Shown here in pieces: positions 22,104 through 36,200 of a stretch of DNA of 64,000 nt. Below the pieces are notes generated by a model, which saw nothing but the letters and a program-made list of their open reading frames with translations, ran no database searches and was not told the origin of the DNA. The stretch spans positions 7,083,001 to 7,147,000 of the forward strand of contig NC_065573.1 of assembly GCF_937616625.2 (NCBI RefSeq), written 5' to 3'. The translations under genes and the position numbers were made by a program. The DNA is from Mercurialis annua (lineage: Eukaryota > Streptophyta > Magnoliopsida > Malpighiales > Euphorbiaceae). How positions within the stretch are numbered: the first letter of the stretch is position 1; every line of letters begins with the position of its first letter.

Positions 22104-25100
22104 AACCTTACGAAAAACACCAAATGTTTAACCCAAACGTTTCACCTTTTTAACAATTTAAGGCGAACGTTTACAAACGTTATGAAACAAAACAAAACGT
22201 TTCCCCTTTTTTGCGATTTAAGCCAAACGTTTTCAAACGTTACGGAACAAATCCAAACATTTCACCTTTTTAGCGATTTAAGCCAAACGTTTTCAAAAGT
22301 TATAAAACAAATCCAAACGTTTCCCCTTTTTAGCGATTTAAGCACAACGTTTACAAATGTTACGAAACAAATCCAAGCGTTTCACCTTTTTAGCGATTTA
22401 CGCAGAATGTTTACAAACGTTACGAAAGAAATCCACACGTTTCACTTGTTTAGCGATTTAAGCCAAACGTTTACAAAGGTTACGAAACAAATCTAAACGT
22501 GTCACCGTGTTTTAGCAATTTAAGAAAAACGTTTACAAACGTTACGAAGCAAATCCAAATGTATCATCTTTTTAGCGATTAAAGCGAAACATTTATAAAT
22601 GTTACGAAACAAATTTAAACGTTTCACCTTTTAGCGGTATAAATCAAATGTTTACAAAAGTTACGAAACAAATACAAACGTTTCACATTTTGTGCGATTT
22701 AAGCCGAACGTTTACAAACGTTACAAAATAAAACCAAACGTTTAAAACGTTATGAAACAAATCCAAACGTTTCACCTTTTTAGCAATATAAGCCAAACGT
22801 TTACAAACGTTACGAAACAAATCCAAGTGTTTCACTTTTTTAGCGATTAAAGGCAAACGTTTACAAACAAATCCAAACGTTTCACCTTTTTAGCGATTTA
22901 AGCCAAACATGTACAAATGTTACAAAACAAATCCAAATGCTTCACCTTTTTAGTGATTTAAGCCAAACATTAACAAACGTTAGGAATCAAATACAAGCGT
23001 TTCACCTATTTAGCAATTTAAGCCAAACATTTATAAACGTTACGAAACAAATCAAAGCGTTTCACCTTTTTAGCAATTTAAGTTAAATGTTTACAAACGT
23101 TGCGAAACAAATCCAAAAGTTTCACCTTTTTAGCGATTTAAGACGAACGTTTACAAACGTTACGAAACAAAACCAAACGTTTCACCTTTTTAGCAATTTA
23201 AGCCAAACGTTTAGAAACGTTACGAAACAAATCAAAACGTTTCACAGTTTTAGCGATTTAAGCCAAATGTTTACAAACGTTATGAAACAAATCCAAGCGT
23301 TTCAACTTTTTAGCAATATAAGCCAAACGTTTACAAATGTTACGACACAAATCCAAGCGTTTCAACTTTTTCTCAATTTAAACCGAACGTTTAAAACGTT
23401 ACGAAACAAATCCAAACGTTTCACTCTTTTAGAAATTTAAACCAAACGTTTACAAAGGTTACGAAACAAAACCAAACATTTCACCTTTTTAGCGATTTAA
23501 GCGGAATATTTACAAACGTTACCAAACAAATCCAAATGTTTCACCTTTTTAGCGATTTAAGCCAAACGTTTACAAATGTTACCAAAAAAACCAAACGTTT
23601 CACCCTTTTTGCGAGTTAAGCCACACGATTTCAAACATTACGGAACAAATCCAAACGTTTTACCTTTTTAGCGATTTAAGCCAAACGTTTACACACGTTA
23701 TGAAACAAATTCAAACGTTTCACCTTTTTAGAGATTTAAGTCAAACGTTTACAAACGTTACAAAATAAATCCAAACGTTTCACCTTTTTAGCGATTTAAG
23801 CCAAATGTTTACAAAGGAAACGAAACAAATCCAAATGTGTCACCTTTTTATTAGCAATTTAAGAAAAACGTTTACAAACGTTACGAAGCAAATCAAAACA
23901 TATCACCTTTTTAGCGATTTAAGCGAAACGTTTATAAACGTTACGAAACAAATCCAAACGTTTCACCTTTTTAGCAATTTAAACCAAACGTTTACAAAGG
24001 TTACGAAACATATCCAAGAGTTTCACCTTTTTAGAAATATAAGCCAAACGTTTACAAACGCTACGAAACAAATCCAAACGTTTCACCTTTTTAGCTATTT
24101 AAACCAAACGTTTACAAACATTACAAAACCAATCCAAACGTTTCCCCATTTAAGCGATTTAAGCCAAACGTCTAAAACGTTACGAAACAAATCCAAATGT
24201 TTCACCATTTTAGCGATTTAAGTCAAACGTTTACAAACGTTACGAAACAAATCCAAACGTTACACCTTTTTAGCAATTTAAGCCAAACGTTTACAAATGT
24301 TACAAAACAAATCCAAACGTTTCACCTTTTTAGCGATTTAAGCCAAACGTTTACAAAGGTAATGAAACAAATCTAAACGTGTCACCTTTTTAGCAATTTA
24401 AGCAAAACGTTTACAAATTTTACGAAACAAATCTATACGTTTCACCTTTTTAGCGATTTAAGACAAACGTTTACAAACGCTACGAAACAAATCCAAATAT
24501 TTCGCCTTTTTAGCGATTTAAGCCAAACGTTTACAAACGCTACGAAACAAATCCAAGCGTTTCACCATTTTAGCATCTTAGGCCAAACGTTTACAAACGT
24601 TCCGAAACTAATCCAAGCGTTTCACCTTTTTAGTAATTTAAGCCAAACGTTTACAAACGTTACGAAAAAAATCCATGCGTTTCACCTTTTTAGCAATTTA
24701 AACCAAACGTTTAAAACGTTACGAAACAAATCCAAACGTTTCACATTTTTAGCAATTTAAGCCAAACGTTTACAAATGTTACGAAACAAATCTTGACGTT
24801 TCACCTTTTTAGCGATTTAAGACAAATATTTACAAATGTTACAAAACAAATCCAAACGATTCACCTTTTTAGCAATTTAGGCCGAACGTTTACAAACATT
24901 ACGAAACAAAACCAAACGTTTCACCTTTTTTGCGATATAAGCCAAATGTTTTCAAACGTTACGGAACAAAGCCAAACGTTTAACCTTTTTATCGATTTAA
25001 GCACAACGTTTACAAATGTTACGAAACAAATCCAAACGTTTCACCATTTAGCGATTTAAGCCAAACGTTTATAAAGGTTACGAAAAAATTCCAAACGTTT

Positions 25101-28100
25101 TACCTTTTTAGCAATTTAAGCCAAACGTTACGAAACAAAACCAAACGTTTAAAACATTACAAAACAAACCCAAACATTTCACATTTTTTGCGATTTAAGC
25201 CAAACCTTTACAAACATTACAAAACAAAACCAAGCGTTTCACCTTTTTAGCAATTTAAGCCAAATGTTTACAAACGTTACGAAACAAATCCAAGCATTTC
25301 ACCTTTTTAGCAATTTAAGCCACACGTTTACAAACATTCTGAAACAAATTCAAGGGTTTCATCTTTTTAGCAATTTAAAATAAACGTTACGAAACAAATC
25401 CAAACGTTTCCCCTTTTAGCTATTTAAGCCGAACGTTTGCAAACGTTATGAAACAAATCAGAACGTTTCCCCTTTTAGCTATTTAAGCCGAAGGTTTACA
25501 AACTTTACGAAACAAAACCAAACGTTTCACCTTTTTAGAAATTTTAGCCAAACGTTTACAAACTTTACGAAACAAATCAGCACGTTTCCCCTTTTAGCTA
25601 TTTAAGCTGAACGTTTACAAACGTTACGAAACAAAACCAAACATTTCACCTTTTTAGCAATTTAAGCCAAACGTTTACAAACGTTACGAAACAAATCCAA
25701 ACATTTCACCTTTTTAGCGATTTAAGCCAAATGCTTACAAAAATTACGAAACAAATCCAAGCGTTTCAACTTTTTAGCAATTTAAGCCAAACGTTTACAA
25801 ACATTACGAAACAAATCCAAGGGTTTCACCTTATTAGGAATTTAAACCAAACGTTTAAAACATTTTGAAACAAATCCAAACGTTTCCACTTTTCAGCAAT
25901 TTAAGCCAAACGTTTACAAACGTTACGAAACAAATCTAAACGTTTTCCCTTTTTAGCAATTAAGCCAAACGTATACAAAGGTAACGAAAAAATCAAAACG
26001 TTTCACCTTTTTAGCTATTTAGGCCAAATGTTTACAAAATGTTACGAAACAAATCCAAACGTTTCAACTTTTTAGCAATTTAAGCCAAAATTTTACAAAC
26101 GTTATGAAATAAATCCAAATGTTTCACCTTTTTAGCGATTTAAGCCAAATGTTACGAAACAAAACCAAACGTTTAAAGCGTTACGAAACAAATCCAAACG
26201 TTTCACATTTTTAGCGATTTAAGCCAAACCTTTACAAACGTTACGAAACAAAACAAAGTGTTTCACCTATTTAGCAATTTAAGCCAAACGTTTACAAATG
26301 TTACAAAACAAATGCAAGAGTTTCAACTTCATAGCAATTTAAGCCAAACGTTTACAAACGTTACGAAAAAAATCCAAGCGTTTCACCTTTTTAGCAATTT
26401 AAACCAAACGTTTACAAACATTACGAAACAAATCCGAACGTTTCACATTTTTTGCAATTTCAGCCAAACGTTTACAAACGTTACGAAACAAATCCAAACA
26501 TTTACCCTTTTTAGCAATTTAAGCCAAACGTTTATAAATGTAACGAAACAAAACCAAACGCTTCCCCTTATTTGTAATTTAAGCTAAACGTTTACAAAAG
26601 TTACGAAATAAAACCAAACATTTCACCTTTTTTGTGATTTAAGCCGAACGTTTTCAAACGTTACGGAACAAATCCAACTGTTTCACCTTTTTAGCGATAT
26701 AATCCAAACGTTATGAAACAAATCCAACTGTTTCACCTTTTTAGCGATTTATGCCAAACATTTACAAAGGTTACGAAACAAATCAAAATGTGTCACCTTT
26801 TTAGCGATTTAAAGCAAACATTTACAAACGTTACGAAACAAATCCAAATGTTTCACCTTTTTAGCAATTTAAGCAAAACGTTTGCAGACATTACGAAACA
26901 AATCCAAACGTTTCACCTTTTTAGCGATGTAAGCCAAACGTTTACAAAGATTATGAAACAAAACCAAACGTGTCACCTTTTTAGCGATTTAAGCCAAACG
27001 TTTACAAAGGTTACGAAACAAATCCAAACCTGTCACCATTTTAGCAATTTAAGCCAAATGTTTACAAATATTCCAAAACAAATCCAAACGTTTCACCTTT
27101 TTAGCGATTTAAGCCAAACGTTTACAAACGTTACGAAACAAATACAAACATTTCACATTTTTAGCGATTTAAGCCGTACGTTTACAAACGTTACAAAACA
27201 AAACTAAACGCTTAAAACGTTACGAAACAAATCCAAACATTTCACCTTTTTAGCAATATAAGCCAAATGTTTACAAATGTTACGAAACAAATCCAAGCGT
27301 TTCACCTTTTTAGCAATTTAAGTCAAACGTTTACGAACGTTATGAAATTTCAAAGTTTCACCCTTTTAGCTATTTAAGCCAAACGTTTAAAAACGCTACG
27401 AAACAAATCCAAATGTTTCGCCTTTTTAGCGATTTAAGCAAAACGTTTACAAACATTACGAAACAAATCTAAACGTTTCGCCTTCTTAGGAATTTATGCA
27501 AAACGTTTACAAACGTTACGTAACAAATCCAAACGTTTCCCTTTTTTAGCGATTTAAGACAAACGTTTAGAAACGTTCCGAAACAAAACCAAACGTTTAA
27601 AACGTTACGAAACAAATCCAAAAGTTTCACATTTTTAGAGATTCAAGACAAATCCTTACAAACGTTACGAAACAAAACCAAACGTTTCACCTTTTTAGCA
27701 ATTTAAGCCAAATGTTTCTTTTTAGCAATTGAAGCCAACCGTTTAAAAATGTTGCAAAACAAATTCTTGCATTTTACCTTTTTAGTAATTTATGCCAAAT
27801 GTTTACAAATGTTATGAAACAAATCCAAGCGTTTCACCTTTTTAGCAATTTAAGCCAACGTTTACAAACAATACGAAACAAATCCAAATGTTCCCCCATT
27901 TTAGCTATTTAAGCAAAACATTTAAAACGTTATGAAACAAATCCAAACATTTCACCTTTGTAGCGATTTATGCCAAATGTTGACAAATGTTAAGAAACAA
28001 ATCCAAACATTTCACCTTTTTAGCGATATAAGCCAAACGTTTACAAACGTTATGAATCAAATCCAAACGTTTCATCTTTTTAGCGATTGAAGCCAAACGT

Positions 28101-28899
28101 TTACAAACGTTACAAAACAAACCCAAATGTTTCACCTTTTTAGCGATTTAAGCCAAACGTTTACAAAGGTTATGAAACAAAACCAAATATTTCACCTTTT
28201 TAGCAATTTAAGCCAAACATTTACAAACGTTACGAAATAAATCCAAGTGTTTCAACCTTTTAGCAATATTAGCCAACCGTCTACAAACTTTACGAAAGAA
28301 ATCCAAACGTTTCCCTTTTTTAGCGATTTAAGCCAAACGTTTACAAACGTTACAAAACAAATCCAAGCGTTTCACCTTTTTAGCAATTTAAGCCAAACAT
28401 TTACAAAACCTTTTTAGCGATTTAAGCCAAACGTTTATAAAATGTTACGAAACAAATCCAAACGTTTCGCCTTTTTAGCAATTTAAGCCAAACAATTACA
28501 AAAGTTACGATACAAATCCAAACGTTTCACCTTTTTAGCTATTTAAGCCAAACCTTTACAAACGTCACGAAACAAAACGAAACGTATAAAACGTTACGAA
28601 GCAAATCCAAACGTTTCCCATTTTTAGCGATTTAAGCCAAACCTTTACAAACGTTACCTAACAAAACCAAATGTTTCGCCTTTTAAGCAATTTAAGCCAA
28701 ACGTTACAAAACAAATCCAAGCATTACACCTTTTTAGCAATTTAAGCCAAACGTTTACAAACGTTCCGAGACAAATCCAAGCGTTTCACTTTTTTAGCAA
28801 TTTAAGCCAAACGTTTACAAACGTTACGAAACAAATCCAAGCGTTTCTTCTTTTTAGTAGTTTAAGCCAAACGTTGATAAACGTTACGAAACAAATCCA
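22104..28899 (+). repeat. 60-bp satellite array, forward, no recent long duplication seen
   Basis: About 113 monomers, all forward. I see no long-range copy with matching variants. A three-part variant haplotype recurs: TTTTTTGCGATTTAAGCC, then GTTTTCAAACG, then TTACGGAACAAATCC, at about 22.21, 23.61, 24.93 and 26.63 kb. Shortened units occur near 22.1, 25.38, 26.16, 27.35, 27.72 and 28.41 kb. The longest open frame of the satellite (26713-27207, 164 codons) lies here and is a 20-residue repeat, not a gene. Confidence 0.9.
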
Positions 28900-31230
28900 A
28901 ATGTTTCACCTTTTTAGTGATATAAGCCGAACGTTAACAAAGTTTACGAAACAAAACCAAATGTTTCACCGTTTTAGCAATTTAACGTTTAAAAAAGTTT
29001 TTAAATAAATCCAAATGTTTCACCTTTTTAGCAATTTAAGCCAAATGTTTACAAACGTTATGAAACCAATCCAATTATTTCACCTCTTTAGCAATTTAAG
29101 CGAAACGTTTACAAACGTTACGAAAGAAATCTGAATATTTCACTTTTTTAGCGATTTAAGCCAAACGTTTACAAACGTTACGAAACAAATCCAACGTTTC
29201 GCCTTTTCAGCAATTTAAGGCAAACATTTACAAACGTAACGAAATAAATCCAAACGTTTGACCTTTTTAGCGATTTATGCCAGACGTTTACAAACGCTAC
29301 GAAACAAATTCAAATGTTAGCACCTTTTGAGTAATTTAAGCCAAACGTTTACAAACGTTACGAAACAAATCCAAGCGTTTCACCTTTTTTGCAATTTAAA
29401 CCAAACGTTTAAAACGTTACGAAACAAATCCAAGCGTTTCACTTTTTTAGCAATTTAAGCCAAACATTTACAAACGTTACCAAAAAATCCAAGTGTTTCA
29501 CCTTTTTAGCAATTTATGCCAAACATTAACAAAGGTTAAGAAACAAATCCAAACGTTTCGCCTTTTTAGCTATTTAAGCCAAACCTTTACAAACGCTACG
29601 AAACAAAACCAAATGTTTAAAACATTAAAAAATAAATCCAAAAGTTTCACATTTTTAGCGATTTAAGTCAAACCTTTACATAGATTACGAAACAAAACCA
29701 AGTGTTTCACCGTTTTTGCAATTTAAGCAAAACGTTTACAAACGTTACGAAACATATCCAAGCGTTTCACCTTTTTAGCAATTTAGGCCAAACGTTTACA
29801 AACGTTCCGATACAAATCCAAGAGTTTCACCTATTTAGTAATTTAAGCCAAACGTTTACAAACGTTACGAAACAAATCCAAGCATTTAACCTTTTTAGCA
29901 ATTTAAACCAAACATTTAAAACGTTACGAAACAAATCAAAGCGTTTCATTTTGTTAACAATTTAAGCCAAACATTTACAAACGTTACGAAACAAATCTAA
30001 ACGTTTCACCTTTTTAGCGATTTAATCCAAATGTTTACAAATGTTACAAAACAAACCCAAACGTTTCAATTTTTTTCGTAATTTAAGCCGAACGTTTACA
30101 AACATTACGAAACAAAACCAAACGTTTCACCTTTTTTGCGATTTAAGCCAAACGTTTTCAAACGTTACGGAACAAATCCAAACGTTTCACCTTTTTAGCG
30201 ATTTAATCCAAACGTTTACAAACATTATGAAACAAATCCAAACGTTCACCTTTTTAGCGATTTAAGTCGAACGTTTACAAACGTTATGAAACAAAACCAA
30301 ACATTTCACCTTTTTAGCGATTTTAGCCAAACTTTTATAAAGATTACGAAACAAAATTAAAAATTTCCTCATTTTAGCGATCTAAGCCAAACGTTTAAAA
30401 CGTACGAAATAAATACAAACGTTTCACCTTTTTAGCGATTTAAACCAAACGTTTACAAACGTTACGAAACAAATCGAAACGTTTCACCTTTTTAGCGATT
30501 AAAGCCAAACGTTTAAAAACGTTACGAAAGAAATCCAAACGTTTCACATTTTTAACAATTAAAGCCAAGCGTTTACAAACGTTACGAAACAAAACCAATC
30601 GTTTCACCTTTTTAGCAATTTAAGCCAAACGCTTACAAATGTTACGAAACAAATCCAAGAGTTTCCACCTTTTTTGCAATTTAAGCCAAAACGTTACGAA
30701 ACAAATCGAAATGTTTAACCGTTTTAGCGATTTAAGCCAAACGTTTACAAACAGTACGAAACAAATCGAAACTTTTCACCTTTTTAGCGATTTAAGCCAA
30801 ACGTTTAGAAACGCTACGAAACAAATCCAAACGTTTCACCGTTTTAGCAATTTAAGCCAATCGTTTATAAACGTTATGAAAAAAATCCAAGCGTTTCTCC
30901 TTTTTTGCAATTTAAGCCAAACATATAAAACGTTACGAAACAAATCAAAGTGTTTCACGTTTTAAGAAATTTATGCCAAACTTTACAAAGGTTATAAAAC
31001 AAATCCAAACGTTTCACCTTTTTAGCGATTTAAGCCAAACGTTTACAAACTATACGAAACAAATCCATACGTTTCACCTTTTTTGCGATTTAAGTTAAAC
31101 GTTTACAAACGTTGCGAAACAAATCCAAATGTTTCATATTTTTAGCAATTTATGCCAAACGTTCACAAATGTTACGAAACAAATCTAAACATTTCACCTT
31201 TTTAGCCATTTAAGCCAAACGTTTACAAAC
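28900..31230 (+). repeat. Satellite block D, copy 1 (about 2.3 kb)
   Basis: This segment repeats at 33.26-35.59 kb with a lag of about 4354 bp (30639-30965 pairs with 34993-35319), and again after the gypsy element from 45.98 kb. Private markers include TTTAACGTTTAAAAA near 28981 and 33336, ATGTTAGCACCTTTTGAG near 29312, and TTTCCTCATTTTAGCGATCTAAGCC near 30366. The match ends near 31230, where copy 1 reads ACGTCACGAAACAAATCC and copy 2 reads ACGTTACGAAATTAAAC. Confidence 0.85.
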
Positions 31231-33259
31231 GTCACGAAACAAATCCAACGTTTCACCTTTTTAGCAATTTAAGCCAAACATTTACAAACGTAACGAAACA
31301 AATCCAAACGTTTGACCTATTTAGTGATTTAAGCCAAATGTTTACTAAATGTTACGAAACAAATTCAAACGTTTCGCCTTTTTAGCAATTTAAGCCAAAC
31401 GTTTACAAACTTTACGAAACAAATCCAAAAGTTTAACCTTTATAGCGATTTAAGCCAAACGTTTACAAACGTTGCGAATCAAAACCAAATGTTTAAAATG
31501 TTACGATACAAATCCAAACGTTTCACATTTTTAGCGATTCAAGCCAAACCCTTACAATGATTACGAAACAAAACCAAGTGTTTCACCTTTTTAGCAATTT
31601 AAGCCAAACGTTTACAAACGTTACGAAACATATCCAAGCGTTTGCCCTATTTAGCAATATAGGCCAAACGTTTACAAACGTTCCGAAACAAATACAAGAG
31701 TTTCACCTTTTTAGTAATTTAAGCCAAACATTTACAAACGTTACGAAACAAATCCAAGCGTTTCACCTTTTTAGCAATTTAAACCAAACGTTTAAAACGT
31801 TACGAAACAAATCCAAGCGTTTCACTTTTTTAGCAATTTAAGCCAAACATTTACAAACGTTACGAAACAAATCTAAGTGTTTCACCTTTTTAGCAATTTA
31901 AGCCAAACGTTTACAAAGGTTACGAAACAAATCCAAACGATTCTCCTTTTTAGTGATTTAACCCAAAACTTTACAAACGTTACGAAACAAATCCAAACGT
32001 TTCACCTTTTTAGCGATTTAAGCCAAACGTTTACACCCATTTTAGCGATTTAAGCCAAACATTTAAAACGTTACGAAACAAATCCAAACATTTCAACTTT
32101 TTAGCGATTTATGCCAAACGTTTACAGACGTTACGAAACAAATCCAAATGTTTCACCTTTTTAGCAATTTAAGCTAAACGTTTACAAAGGTTACGAAACA
32201 AATCCAAGCGTTTCACCTTTTTAGCAATTTAAATCAAACGTTTAAAAAGTTACGAAACAAATCCAAGCGTTTCACTTTTTTAGCAATTTAAGCCAAACAT
32301 TTACAAACGTTACCAAACAAATCCAAGTGTTTCATCTTTTTAGCGATTTAAGCCAAACGTTTACAAACGTTACAAAACAAATCCAAACGTTTCACCTTTT
32401 TAGCGATTTAAGCCAAACGTTTACAAACGTTACAAAACAAATCTAAACGTTTCACCTTTTTAGCGATTTAAGCCAAACGTTTACAAACGTTACGAAACAA
32501 AACCAAACGTTTAAAACGTTACGAAACAAATCCAAACGTTTCATATTTTTAGAGATTTAAGCCAAACCCTTACAAACATTACGAAACAAAATCAAGCGTT
32601 TCACCTTTTTAGCAATTTAAGCCAAACGTTTATAGACGTTACGAAACAAATACAAACATTTCACATTTTTAGGTATTTAAGCCAAATGTTTAGAAAACGT
32701 TACGAAACAAATCCAAACGTTTCACATTTTTAGTGATTTAAGCCAAACGTTTACAAACGTTACGCAACAAATCCAAACGTTTCACATATTTAGCAATTTA
32801 ATCGAAACGTTTACAAACGTTCCGAAACAAATTAAAGCGTTTGACCTTTTTAGTAATAGAAGCCAAACATTTACAAACGTTACGAAACAAATCCAAGTGT
32901 TTCACATTTTGGCAATTTAAGCCAAACATTTACAAACGTTACGAATCAAATCCAAACGTTTCACGTTTCTAGCAATTTAAGACGAACGTTTACAAACTTT
33001 ACGAAACAAAACCAAACACTTCACCTTTTCAGCAATTTAAACCAAACATTTACAAACGTAACAAAACAAATCCAAACGTTTGACCTTTTAGCGATTTATG
33101 CCAGACGTTTACAAACGCTACGAAACAAATTCAAATGTTAGCACCTTTTTAGCAATTTAAGCCAAACGTTTACAAACGTTACGAAACAAATCCAAACGTT
33201 TCACCTTTTTAGCGATTGAAGCCAAACGTTTACAAACGTTACGAAACAAATCCAGATGT
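31231..33259 (+). repeat. 60-bp satellite between the two block D copies
   Basis: About 34 forward monomers linking the two copies of block D. Parts (31.26-31.85 kb) echo 29.2-29.9 kb in variant order, so older duplications underlie it. A short unit near 32033 has the junction GTTTACACCCATTTTAGC, where about 46 bp of a monomer are missing. No gene is present. Confidence 0.85.
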
Positions 33260-36200
33260 TTCATCTTTTTAGCGATTTAAGCCAAACGTTAACAAAGTTT
33301 ACGAAACAAATCCAAACGTTTCACCTTTTTAGCGATTTAACGTTTAAAAACGTTTTTAAATAAATCCAAATGTTTCACCTTTTTAGCAATTTAAGCCAAA
33401 TGTTTACAAACGTTATGAAACCAATCCAATTATTTCACCTCTTTAGCAATTTAAGCGAAACGTTTACAAACGTTACGAAAGAAATCTGAATATTTCACTT
33501 TTTTAGCGATTTAAGCCAAACGTTTACAAACGTTACGAAACAAATCCAACGTTTCGCCTTTTCAGCAATTTAACCCAAACATTTACAAACGTAACAAAAC
33601 AAATCCAAACGTTTGACCTTTTTAGCGATTTATGCCAGACGTTTACAAACGCTACGAAACAAATCGAAATGTTAGCACCTTTTGAGCAATTTAAGCCAAA
33701 CGTTTACAAACGTTACGAAACAAATCCAAGCGTTTCACCTTTTTCGCAATTTAAACCAAACGTTTAAAACGTTACGAAACAAATCCAAGCGTTTCACTTT
33801 TTTAGCAATTTAAGCCAAACATTTACAAACATTATCAAAAAATCCAAGTGTTTCACCTTTTTAGCAATTTATGCCAAACGTTAACAAAGGTTAAGAGACA
33901 AATCCAAACGTTTCGCCTTTTTAGCTATTTAAGCCAAACCTTTACAAACGCTATGAAACAAAACCAAATGTTTAAAACATTACAAAATAAATCCAAATGT
34001 TTCACATTTTTAGCGATTTAAGCCAAACCTTTACATAGATTACGAAACAAAACCAAGCGTTTCACCTTTTTTGCAATTTAAGCAAAACGTTTACAAACAT
34101 TACGAAACATATCCAAGCGTTTCACCTTTTTAGCAATTTAGGCCAAACGTTTACAAACGTTCCGATACAAATCCAAGAGTTTCACCTATTTAGTAATTTA
34201 AGCCAAACGTTTACAAACGTTACGAAACGAATCCAAGCGTTTAACCTTTTTAGCAATTTAAACCAAACGTTTAAAACGTTACGAAACAAATCCAAGCGTT
34301 TCATTTTTTTAACAATTTAAGACAAACATTTACAAACGTTACGAAACAAATTTAAACGTTTCACCTTTTAAGCGATTTAATCCAAATGTTTACAAATGTT
34401 ACAAAACAAACCCAAACGTTTCAATTTTTTCGTAATTTAGGCCGAACGTTTACAAACATTACGAAACAAAACCAAACGTTTCACCTTTTTTGCGATTTAA
34501 GCCAAACGTTTTCAAACGTTACGGAACAAATCCAAACGTTTCACCTTTTTAGCGATTTAATCCAAACGTTTACAAACGTTATGAAACAAATCCAAACGTT
34601 CACCTTTTTAGTGATTTAAGTCGAACGTTTACAAACGTTATGAAACAAAACCAAACATTTCACCTTTTTAGCGATTTTAGCCAAACTTTTATAAAGATTA
34701 CGAAACAAAATTAAACATTTCCTCATTTTAGCGATCTAAGCCAAACGTTTAAAACGTACGAAGGAAATACAAACGTTTCACCTTTTTAGCGATTTAAACC
34801 AAACGTTTACAAACGTTACGAAACAAATCCAAACGTTTCACCTTTTTAGCGATTAAAGCCAAACGTTTAAAAACGTTACGAAAGAAATCCAAACGTTTCA
34901 CATTTTTAACAATTAAAGCCAAGCGTTTACAAACGTTACGAAACAAAACCAGGCGTTTCACCTTTTTAGCAATTTAAGCCAAACGCTTACAAATGTTACG
35001 AAACAAATCCAAGAGTTTCCACCTTTTTTGCAATTTAAGCCAAAACGTTACGAAACAAATCGAAATGTTTAACCGTTTTAGCTATTTAAGCCAAACGTTT
35101 ACAAACAGTACTCAACAAATCGAAAATTTTCACCTTTTTAGCGATTTAAGCCAAACGTTTAGAAACGCTACGAAACAAATCCAAACGTTTCACCGTTTTA
35201 GCAATTTAAGCCAAACGTTTATAAACGTTATGAAAAAAATCCAAGCGTTTCTCCTTTTTTGCAATTTAAGCCAAACATATAAAACGTTACGAAACAAATC
35301 AAAGTGTTTCACGTTTTAAGCAATTTATGCCAAACGTTTACAAAGGTTATAAAACAAATACAAACGTTTCACCTTTTTAGCGATTTAAGCCAAACGTTTA
35401 CAAACTATACGAAACAAATCCATACGTTTCACCTTTTTTGCGATTTAAGTTAAACGTTTACAAACGTTGCGAAACAAATCCAAACGTTTCATATTTTTAG
35501 CAATTTATGCCAAACATTCACAAATGTTACGAAACAAATCTAAACATTTCACCTTTTTATCCATTTAAGCCAAACGTTTACAAACGTTACGAAATTAAAC
35601 AAAACGTTTAAAACGTTACGAAATTAATCCAAACGTTTCACATTTTTTGCGATTTAAGCCAATCGTTTACAAACATTACAAAACAAAACTAAGTATTTCA
35701 CCTTTTTAGCAATTTAAGCCAAACGTTTACAAACATTACGAAACAAATCCAAGCGTTTCACCTTTTTAGTAATTTAAGCCAAATGTTTATAAACATTACG
35801 AAACAAATCCAAACGTTTCACCTTTTTACCGATTTAAGCCAAACGTTTACAAACGTTACGAAACAAATCGAAACATTTAGCATTTTTAACAATTTAAACC
35901 AAATGTTTACAAATGTAACGCAAAATATCCAAACGTTTCACCTTTTTAGCGATTTGAGCCAAACGTTTACAAACGTTACGAAACAAATCCAAACTTTTCA
36001 CCTTTTTAGCAATTTAGGTCAAACGTTTACAAACGTTACGAAACAAATCCAAGCGTTTCACCTTTTTAGCAATTTAAGCGAAACGTTTACAAACGTTACG
36101 AAACAATCCAAACGTTTCACCTTTTTAGCGATTTAAACCAAACGCCTACAAAGGTTACGGAACAAATCCAAACGTTTCACCTTTTTAGCAGATTAAAGCC

